Source: an uncultured Roseobacter sp. (GTDB lineage: Bacteria; Pseudomonadota; Alphaproteobacteria; Rhodobacterales; Rhodobacteraceae). From it: a stretch of DNA of 64,000 bases. The stretch lies in the NCBI RefSeq assembly GCF_947499265.1, contig NZ_CANMNK010000006.1, positions 62,001 to 126,000 on the forward strand, in the 5' to 3' direction. The notes beneath the pieces are model-generated. The model was not told where the DNA came from, ran no database searches, and worked only from the letters and a program-made list of their open reading frames with translations. Shown in pieces: positions 49,847-57,094 of this stretch; within the stretch, counting starts at the first letter, position 1, and every line of letters begins with the position of its first letter. The position numbers and the translations under genes were made by a program.

Positions 49847-51418
49847 ATGACGGCACCTTTTGACCTCACCGACGACAACGTGGTCGTCATCATCGGAACC
49901 GGCGCTGGCGGCGGGGTTCTGGCAAACGAATTGGCGCAAAAAGGCGTGAGCGTCGTAGCGCTGGAGGCGGGTGGGCGGTATCTGCCCGACGATTACATCA
50001 ACGACGAATGGGAAAGTTTTGGCCAGTTGGCCTGGCTGGATGCGCGTAGCACTTCAGGGGATTGGCGCGTCGCCAATGACTTTTCCGGGTTGCCCGCCTG
50101 GATCGTGAAGGCCGTGGGCGGCACTACCACCCACTGGGCGGGGGCGTCCCTGCGGTTTCAGGATCACGAGTGGAAAGCTAAATCCACCTATGGCGATGTG
50201 CAGGGGGCAAACCTGCTCGACTGGCCCATCGATCCGCGCGAAATGGATGACTACTACACGAAGGCGGAAGACAAGCTGGGCGTGACCCGCACCGGTGATC
50301 GGGCAGGGCTGCCGGGGTGCAATAACTACAAGGTCTTTGAGGCTGGCGCGAAGAAGCTGGGCTATAAAGAGGTTCACACCGGGCGCATGGCGATCAATTC
50401 CGCCGAGAACGACGACAGACCTGCCTGCCAGCAGACCGGGTTTTGTTTTCAGGGCTGCAAATGGGGCGCGAAATGGTCGGCGGCCTATACCGATATTCCG
50501 CGCGGCGAGGCCACGGGCAACCTGGAAGTGCGTGACCGGGCCCATGTGCTGAAGATTGAGCATGACGACAGCGGCAAGATCATCGGCGTGCTTTATGCAG
50601 ATGCCGAGGGCAACCAACACCTGCAAAAGGCACGGATTGTCTGTGTGGCGGGCAATTCTATCGAAAGCCCGCGGCTGCTTTTGAATTCCGCGTCATCAAT
50701 GTTCCCCGATGGGCTGGCCAATAGCTCCGGTCAGGTTGGGCGCAACTATATGCGGCACATGACCGGATCGGTCTACGCGGTTTTTGACAAGCCGGTGAAG
50801 ATGTGGCGCGGCACCACTATGGCGGGCATCATTCAGGACGAAGCGCGGCACGATCCGTCGCGCGGATTTGTCGGTGGATATGAGCTGGAGACGCTGGCCT
50901 TGGGCTTGCCGTTCATGGCTGCATTCCTCGACCCGGGTGGCTGGGGGCGTGAGTTCACCACGGCGCTGGATAGCTATGAAAACATGGCCGGCATGTGGAT
51001 CGTGGGTGAGGATATGCCGCAGGAGACCAACCGCATCACGCTGAACCATGATTTGAAGGATCAGTATGGGCTGCCTGCGCCGAACGTGCATTTTGATGAT
51101 CATCCCAACGATATCGTGATGCGCAACCACGCGTACCAGCAGGGGATGGCGGTCTATGACGCGGTGGGGGCCACGCGGGTGTTCCCGACGCCGCCGTATC
51201 CCTCGACGCATAATCTCGGCACCAACCGGATGTCAGAAAATGCGCGGGACGGGGTGGTCAACAAGCATGGGCAGACCCATGACATTGCCAATCTGTTCAT
51301 CTCGGACGGGTCGCAGTTCACGACGGGGGCCGCTGAGAACCCGACGCTTACGATCGTGGCGCTGGCCATCCGGCAAGCCGATCACATTGCAGAGGAGATG
51401 GGCAAGGGCGCTTTGTGA
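49847..51418 (+). CDS. GMC-family FAD-dependent dehydrogenase (large subunit)
   Basis: 523 residues. FAD binding is by VVIIGTGAGGGVLANELA and then ALEAGGRY at about residues 10-45. VGGTTTHWAGASLRFQ is the GMC flavin-attachment-type loop. CQQTGFCFQGCKWGAKWS carries cysteines seen in the gluconate/sorbitol/fructose dehydrogenase branch. The C-terminus has the GMC active-site pair (STHNLGTNRMSE; then PTLTIVALAIRQAD). It oxidises a polyol, sugar or sugar acid in the periplasm, passing electrons onward. It lacks a signal peptide and is paired with the Tat-signal small subunit. Substrate unknown. Confidence 0.85.
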   Translation: MTAPFDLTDDNVVVIIGTGAGGGVLANELAQKGVSVVALEAGGRYLPDDYINDEWESFGQLAWLDARSTSGDWRVANDFSGLPAWIVKAVGGTTTHWAGASLRFQDHEWKAKSTYGDVQGANLLDWPIDPREMDDYYTKAEDKLGVTRTGDRAGLPGCNNYKVFEAGAKKLGYKEVHTGRMAINSAENDDRPACQQTGFCFQGCKWGAKWSAAYTDIPRGEATGNLEVRDRAHVLKIEHDDSGKIIGVLYADAEGNQHLQKARIVCVAGNSIESPRLLLNSASSMFPDGLANSSGQVGRNYMRHMTGSVYAVFDKPVKMWRGTTMAGIIQDEARHDPSRGFVGGYELETLALGLPFMAAFLDPGGWGREFTTALDSYENMAGMWIVGEDMPQETNRITLNHDLKDQYGLPAPNVHFDDHPNDIVMRNHAYQQGMAVYDAVGATRVFPTPPYPSTHNLGTNRMSENARDGVVNKHGQTHDIANLFISDGSQFTTGAAENPTLTIVALAIRQADHIAEEMGKGAL

Positions 51419-51784
51419 ACGCTCACTGATCAAGGCAACAGAAATCCGCTGGGGGAACGCCCTTCTTCCAGCGGAAATTCTGCTGAAAATCTGGCGGTTA
51501 CCAATCGTGCTAGCTCGGGGGTGGCACTCCAAGTTTGTGTGGTCGGTGGTGACGCCTGGGTTGTGAAGCTCATCGTGAATTGTGGTGCTTTCGCGAAGCT
51601 CTTTCATGGCGTTTTTTATGCCGCAACTTGGCGGCTTGGCACCAGTCGGGGGCTGCCGACAATGCGTCGCCAAATGCACAGATGCTAGTCGCCGGAACAT
51701 GAGAGGCGCCAAGAACGCGCCATAAAAGGCTTCCAAATGCCAATCTTGTCGATTTGTGTTGTGCCGTCTCGAAGGTAGGCCCGC
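51419..51784. other. Non-coding region between the GMC gene and the secretion operon
   Basis: A hairpin at 51445-51475 (TCCGCTGG and CCAGCGGA around 15 bases) is a weak terminator candidate for the convergent genes. No reading frame here has recognisable content, and I see no other repeat. Confidence 0.4.
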
Positions 51785-53110
51785 TTATCGCTCGCCAAAT
51801 GCGCGTTCAAGCGAGCGATAAATTGGCTTACCCAGATACGCCAGCATGCTGCGTTCATCTGTGACAATCTCAGCACTACCGGTCATCCCCACGCGCAGCG
51901 GTTTTTCAAATGCACCGGCTCCAATGGTCAAACTGTCCAGCTCCACCACACCTCTAAAATAGACCTGACCATCCTTGGGATCCACGACTACAGTTGGTGA
52001 CAGGCTTGCAATTGTGCCCATGACCTCGCCGTAGCGACGTGCGTCAAAAGTTGTCAGCTTCAAAGACACCGTATCCCCCCGCTGAATGTGCCCGATGTCT
52101 GCCTCCTCGATGCGGATCTCCGCGACCAACTGATCGTTTGTATTGACCAACTCGAAAAGGGTCGCGCCAGCCTCGACAATTTCACCGATGCGGGGAAAAT
52201 CCACTGACTGAATGAGGCCTGCACTTGGCGCCCGCACCAAGAGTTCCTGTTGTTGATCTTCAAGCGATGCAAGTTGGGTGGCCAATGCCTCTTTCTCTTG
52301 CAGCAATGCGAAGAGCTCCGTCAGGGTTTGTTCACGCAGCGCCAGATCGCTTTCGATCGGCTGGTCACGCACTTCTGCGTAGTTTGCGCTTGTTGTGGCC
52401 AGTTCGATACTGGCGTCAATCAACCTGCCGCGCAATTCGTCCAGCGACTGTTGCTCGGCGTCAAGTCTGATGCGGGTAATGCTGCCGGATTCAAACAGTT
52501 TTGACAGACGGGCAACCGCGGCCTCTTTTTCCACGACACGGCTTCTCATAAGTTCTTGTGCGGCTTTCAGGCCTTCGATGATCGTCTTCAGGCTCTTTGC
52601 TCGATTGCGCGAAATCTCTTTTTGGAGCTCATGCAGGTAGAGCCGCGATCGTGCATAGTCTTCACCATCTGTGAGCAGCACATCTAATTCTGCGGGGTTT
52701 GACGTGGGTTTGTTGAGTTGATCCAGAATGAAGGACAAGGTTTCCGTTCTGGCACTGACGGCATCGTGCTGTTGTTGAACACTGCGAATGTTTCGCTCAA
52801 GGCTCGGTGATGTCAGAGTGGCCAGTACCTGACCTTCGCTGACCTGTTGCCCCTCTTTCACCAGCACTGAGTTTACGACACCGCTATTGATGCTTTCCAC
52901 TTGGTACGCGCGCCCGAGCGTGGTGATTTCACCGGTGGCGCGCGCGAGTTCCGGGACTTTGGTTTGGGTGGCAAGCGTGACGGCCGAAGCAAGAAAAGCC
53001 GCAAGCGTGAATACGATAACGGCAGAGATATTTGGCTCACGGCTTTTCTCTCGCGCGCTTTTTCTGTCAAAAATGCCAATCTGGTCCGTATGTGACTTAC
53101 GAAATGCCAT
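51785..53110 (-). CDS. HlyD-family type I secretion adaptor
   Basis: 441 residues from the ATG at 53110, one base after the preceding ABC gene's stop (AAGGAA upstream). A single membrane segment near residues 30-52 (AVIVFTLAAFLASAVTLA) leaves most of the protein in the periplasm. The barrel-sandwich half GVVNSVLVKEGQQVSEGQVLATL, a long coiled coil (about 100-270), the closing half and a beta-barrel domain (EIRIEEADIGHIQRGDTVSLK) follow in the family order. It connects the inner-membrane ABC pair to an outer-membrane channel, which is not encoded here. It closes the three-gene operon. Confidence 0.88.
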   Translation of the reverse strand: MAFRKSHTDQIGIFDRKSAREKSREPNISAVIVFTLAAFLASAVTLATQTKVPELARATGEITTLGRAYQVESINSGVVNSVLVKEGQQVSEGQVLATLTSPSLERNIRSVQQQHDAVSARTETLSFILDQLNKPTSNPAELDVLLTDGEDYARSRLYLHELQKEISRNRAKSLKTIIEGLKAAQELMRSRVVEKEAAVARLSKLFESGSITRIRLDAEQQSLDELRGRLIDASIELATTSANYAEVRDQPIESDLALREQTLTELFALLQEKEALATQLASLEDQQQELLVRAPSAGLIQSVDFPRIGEIVEAGATLFELVNTNDQLVAEIRIEEADIGHIQRGDTVSLKLTTFDARRYGEVMGTIASLSPTVVVDPKDGQVYFRGVVELDSLTIGAGAFEKPLRVGMTGSAEIVTDERSMLAYLGKPIYRSLERAFGER

Positions 53111-53111
53111 G

Positions 53112-55202
53112 TCAGGATTCCTTGTTTGCGGCAATCAGCGCGGTGATTTTACGCTGACCGTCTTTTCCGACGTCATTGGCAACGATCCGGCCCTCTGCCA
53201 TGAAAATGCAACGATCCGCCATCTGAATGTATTCAGGATCATCTGAGACAACGATGATCGTCCGCTGGCTCTTCAACCCATCCAGAAAACGTATCAGTGA
53301 GGCTCTGCGAAGGTAGTCAAGGCCGGCATTGGGTTCATTCAGCAAGTAAACCGCTGCAGGTCGGATGAAACTGCGCGCGAGAGCAAGGCCGCGCGATGTC
53401 GCGGAAGAAAGCGTCTTGCGGTAGTTCTCAGTCAATCGGGTATTCAGACCTTCCGGGAAGCCCTGGACCTCCTGTTCAAGCCCAAAGGCGGCAACAATCG
53501 CTTCGATGTCTTCAAGGGGGGCTGTCGGGGCTGCCAGGCGAAAGTTCTGCAGCAACGTGCCGTGAAACACCTCTGGTTTCTTTTGGGCGTAGCTGAAAGA
53601 TTGCCGCAAGTCGTCGACCGGGATTTGACGCACATCAATCCCATCAAGCTGCACTGAGCCCACGATCGGTTGATGCAGTCCCATCATCACTTCCAGCAGT
53701 GTTGTTTTGCCACTGCCGTTGCTTCCTGCGATCACCACGAACTCGCCTGCTGCGATGTCCAGCGACACCTGCGACAGCGCGGGCACCGTGGTTTCAGCAA
53801 ATCGATGTGTCACGCCTGCAAGCGTGATGCGCCCGTCAAACTCCTTCTGATGCGAAGAGGCTGCACCGCGCACCATTTCCTGCGGCATGGCAAGCACACG
53901 ATCAACCTGCTGTCGACTTTTGAAGAAGCCTAGAATCTGAGGCGCATTTGAGTACAAAGATTGAAGCGGGGTGAGAACCTTCCAGACAAGAGCCATGACC
54001 GCGATAAGCGCACCAAAAGACATGGTGCCTGCCATTGCCGCAAGTGTGCCCAGCACAATCGCACCGACACCCGCGATCATCATCAGGCTTTGGCCGAAGG
54101 ACTGACACACATGCTGAAAACGTCGCGCTTTGCGTGAGGCGCTCGCAGATTCCTGTGCGACGGCGGTATACCGTTTGCGCCAGAAATCCCCCAACCCTAA
54201 CCGATAAAGGTTGCGCTGTTGGCTGACGGTTTCAAACAGGTATTTTTGTTGTTTTGACTTGATCGTTGCCGCCTGCGTATTCAGGGATTGTTGCACAGGC
54301 AAGGTCACCCAGATTGCCAGCACGAAAACCGCAATCAGGCCCAGAACAAGAAATCCAACCTGAGGCGCTAGTGCGAAGATTATCCCCAGGAACACCAGGA
54401 TAAAGGGAAGATCCAACAGGGTTGTCAGAACCTGCCCGGCAAAGATATCGCGCATACCCTCAAATTGTTTGAACCGGGCAATCTGCTGTTCGACATCTGA
54501 TTTCTGAATTTGATCCGGTGGCAAACACAGCAGTTTTCTGAACAGGGCCAACCCCAGTCTGTGCTCGACGACGCGCCCCATATAGGCCACTGCCGAGGAT
54601 CGTGCGTAACGGAAGCCCGCATCTGCGGCCAGTACCAAGACAACGCCGAGTGCCAGAGAAATCACCAGACTGCTGGAGCCGGAGGGGATGACGCGATCAT
54701 AGATCATCATGATGAGAAGCGGCGTCGCCAATCCCATCAGGTTTGTCATGAACGATGCGCCGACCAGCCAGGGGATAAGACCCCGAAAACCGGCGGTGAT
54801 CATTCTGAAGTTTTCGAAGGTTTGGAGATTTTCAGATTGAGCGAAGCGCTCGATCTTTACGACAGTCCCGCGCACGTCAGACGGTGCACACCAGATCGGG
54901 TCATTTGCCTCGGTGCTGCTGAGCAGGAGCTTGCCGCCCTCTACGCCCAGAACCGCGATGACCTTTCCAGTTGCGTCTACGAATAGAGCAGGGCAGTCGT
55001 TTGCACGAATGTCGCTTTGTTTGGCCAGGGCGACAGATGTCGGGATGTCGAGATTGTCCAGGGTGGCAATCAGATCGTTCGCCGACATGCTGTCTGCTAG
55101 ATGTGGCGCGGCTTCGGTCAGGTTGCGGTGGCTGCTGTGCCACCCTGCCGCCATCATCAGTTTTTGCAGCAGGTTCAGACCGGGATGAATAATGGTGTCC
55201 AT
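53112..55202 (-). CDS. Type I secretion ABC protein B (C39-like domain, degenerate NBD)
   Basis: 696 residues: a C39-peptidase-like N-terminal domain without catalytic cysteine (about 1-130), six membrane segments (about 150-430), then the nucleotide-binding domain. Walker A is intact (GSNGSGKTT near 490) and Q-loop SYAQKK is present. The signature is LSSAT rather than LSGGQ (near 595), Walker B ends LLNEP with N for the usual D (near 619), and the switch histidine is D (VVSDDPEY near 655). It may bind but poorly hydrolyse ATP. It overlaps the upstream ABC gene by 1 bp (TAATG). Type I exporters of this group secrete large calcium-binding or adhesin proteins. Confidence 0.85.
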   Translation of the reverse strand: MDTIIHPGLNLLQKLMMAAGWHSSHRNLTEAAPHLADSMSANDLIATLDNLDIPTSVALAKQSDIRANDCPALFVDATGKVIAVLGVEGGKLLLSSTEANDPIWCAPSDVRGTVVKIERFAQSENLQTFENFRMITAGFRGLIPWLVGASFMTNLMGLATPLLIMMIYDRVIPSGSSSLVISLALGVVLVLAADAGFRYARSSAVAYMGRVVEHRLGLALFRKLLCLPPDQIQKSDVEQQIARFKQFEGMRDIFAGQVLTTLLDLPFILVFLGIIFALAPQVGFLVLGLIAVFVLAIWVTLPVQQSLNTQAATIKSKQQKYLFETVSQQRNLYRLGLGDFWRKRYTAVAQESASASRKARRFQHVCQSFGQSLMMIAGVGAIVLGTLAAMAGTMSFGALIAVMALVWKVLTPLQSLYSNAPQILGFFKSRQQVDRVLAMPQEMVRGAASSHQKEFDGRITLAGVTHRFAETTVPALSQVSLDIAAGEFVVIAGSNGSGKTTLLEVMMGLHQPIVGSVQLDGIDVRQIPVDDLRQSFSYAQKKPEVFHGTLLQNFRLAAPTAPLEDIEAIVAAFGLEQEVQGFPEGLNTRLTENYRKTLSSATSRGLALARSFIRPAAVYLLNEPNAGLDYLRRASLIRFLDGLKSQRTIIVVSDDPEYIQMADRCIFMAEGRIVANDVGKDGQRKITALIAANKES

Positions 55203-56914
55203 TATGCGCTCCTTTGCGAGGCGAGTGCTTGCGAGGCCGCGTCGTCATCCGCATCATCGTCCCAGAGCTGTAGGCTGTCCGTTGTGCTGTCCACCAACAT
55301 GATTTTCTGATCCGCGAGCGCGAGAAGCTGTTGGCGCGGCGTCGCCATCACGAGTGTTGTTTGACCCTTGATCGCTTCAATGCACCGCGCGAGCCGTGTC
55401 ACAGCGCGCTCATCCATCGCGGAGGTGGCGTCATTGAGCAAGAGGATGCGAGGCTCTAGCGCCAGCGCCCGAACAAGCGCGATGGTTTGCAGCAGGGCGA
55501 GACTGGACGTAATTGCGCCAACTTGCCCCATTGGCGTGCTGTACCCCATTGGCATGTGGTGCACTTTCTTCTCAAGGCCTAGCTCAGCGGAGTAAAAAAG
55601 GCTGCGTTCGATGGCCTCGCCTTCCCCAAAACAGGCAATGTTTTCGAGCAGCGTACCTGAGAAGACCGTGGGGTTCGGATCTGCATAAACGATACCACGA
55701 CGTCCACGCGTCGCGGCAAAATGTGTGATCGGTTTGCCATCAATCAGAATCTGGCCGGAAGCCGGTGCCTGCTCGCCCAGAACCAGGCGCATGAAAGTTG
55801 CCTGTCCAGATCCCGCTTCGCCAACCACACTCAGGGCCTTGCCTGCGCTCAGATCGAAGGTGACATCAGAGAAGACAAGCCCGTCCTGCGTGCTCCGTTC
55901 AGCGGAGACGTTTTCGAATGCAAGCTGGCCCTGCAGGTCCTCTGCAAACGCGGTTTCCGGATCGCGTTGCTGCAGCATCGATATTTCATCAACCTTGGAT
56001 TTTGCAGCGTCGATGCTTTCGGTTTGCGCCCAATGGCTCAGCATCTTTAGAAGGGGCTGAACCGTGCGTCCGTTCAAAAGCATGCAGGCTGCCAATTCGG
56101 CAATCCCGATCTTTTCAATGATGACCAGGTACCCTCCCAGAAGCCCCATCGCGGCAACGGCAGCCTGCGAGAACAGCGCACCAAACGACTGGGACATGCC
56201 GGAAACCTGGATCAGATTCTGGCTGATATCGACCGATTGCTTTTGCAGCACCTCGTACCGGCGCAGCAACTGCGGTTCCATCGTGTCGGCTTTGACTGTC
56301 ACAATCTGGGAAAGACATTCGATCAGGAAGGAATAGCGCCTGCCATCCAGCAGTTTCCGCTTCTCAAAGATGGGACCCTGCGCCCGCTGCAAAACGGACT
56401 TGAAGGCGTAGAGCATGACCAGACTGACCAGCGGTACAAGCACCAACCAGCCGCCAATCAACCCGATCATTATGATGAAGATCGCGGTAAACGGCATATC
56501 GACAGCAAACAGGCGCCCCTGTCCGCTGTAATAATCCCGCAACTGTGCGAATGCGTTCAGGCGTTCCAAATGAACCCCTGTCGAAGAGGCGTCATACGCG
56601 TTTGGATCGGCGTTCAACGATCGTTCCATGAAATGATCGCTCAGCTTCAGTTCGAACCGCTCGCCCTGATGCCCCATCAGAATGACGCGTGTCCATTTCA
56701 GGAAAAAGTCAAGAACGGCCACCACACAAAGGCCGATGAAAAGTAGCGTGAGTGTCGCATATGATTCAAATGGGATGACCCGGTCAAAAACCTGCAAAAC
56801 GACCAGTGGCAACGCCAGCGCGAGCATATTGATGGCAAGGGAAGATACCACGACAGATGCGCCCATCCGTGGTGGTGAGATCTTGTTTTGTTGCGCTAAC
56901 GTATCCGACCGCAC
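55202..56914 (-). CDS. Type I secretion ABC protein A (degenerate NBD)
   Basis: Start uncertain: a GTG at 56914 has GGGGAG 9 bases upstream, whereas the ATG at 56980 has none; 570 residues result. No C39 domain. Membrane segments cover about 20-290 (SLAINMLALALPLVVLQVFD onward). In the ATPase domain, Walker A is GEAGSGQAT, with Q for the essential lysine (near 363). The signature is AITSSL, Walker B is LLLNDAT (N and D for D and E, near 490), and the switch histidine is missing (VMATPRQ). This subunit is very unlikely to hydrolyse ATP. It is the first gene of the operon, divergent from the 963-residue PA14 protein. Confidence 0.82.
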   Translation of the reverse strand: MRSDTLAQQNKISPPRMGASVVVSSLAINMLALALPLVVLQVFDRVIPFESYATLTLLFIGLCVVAVLDFFLKWTRVILMGHQGERFELKLSDHFMERSLNADPNAYDASSTGVHLERLNAFAQLRDYYSGQGRLFAVDMPFTAIFIIMIGLIGGWLVLVPLVSLVMLYAFKSVLQRAQGPIFEKRKLLDGRRYSFLIECLSQIVTVKADTMEPQLLRRYEVLQKQSVDISQNLIQVSGMSQSFGALFSQAAVAAMGLLGGYLVIIEKIGIAELAACMLLNGRTVQPLLKMLSHWAQTESIDAAKSKVDEISMLQQRDPETAFAEDLQGQLAFENVSAERSTQDGLVFSDVTFDLSAGKALSVVGEAGSGQATFMRLVLGEQAPASGQILIDGKPITHFAATRGRRGIVYADPNPTVFSGTLLENIACFGEGEAIERSLFYSAELGLEKKVHHMPMGYSTPMGQVGAITSSLALLQTIALVRALALEPRILLLNDATSAMDERAVTRLARCIEAIKGQTTLVMATPRQQLLALADQKIMLVDSTTDSLQLWDDDADDDAASQALASQRSA

Positions 56915-57094
56915 AGTTGATTTCGCTCCCCAGATCACGTGGCTTTTTCTTATGGCGTGAGTCGTTAGTAAAACGTGCATCTGGCTGACTAGATGTGGAA
57001 AAATTTATAAAAATCAGATGTTTAAATTTTTGATTGTAAAGGTGCTCTTAACGGTATTCCCCACTGATGCGCGGCACGCACGCAGGAGATAAAG
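56915..57094. promoter_or_regulatory. AT-rich divergent promoter region, secretion operon and PA14 protein
   Basis: About 180 bp, locally very AT-rich (57000-57045), between the ABC operon and the 963-residue protein gene. It must contain promoters in both directions. I see no clear dyad. Confidence 0.45.

Noticed and set aside
51685-51876. Small minus-strand open frame between the GMC gene and hlyD
   Set aside because: It overlaps the end of the HlyD gene in another frame and has no motif.
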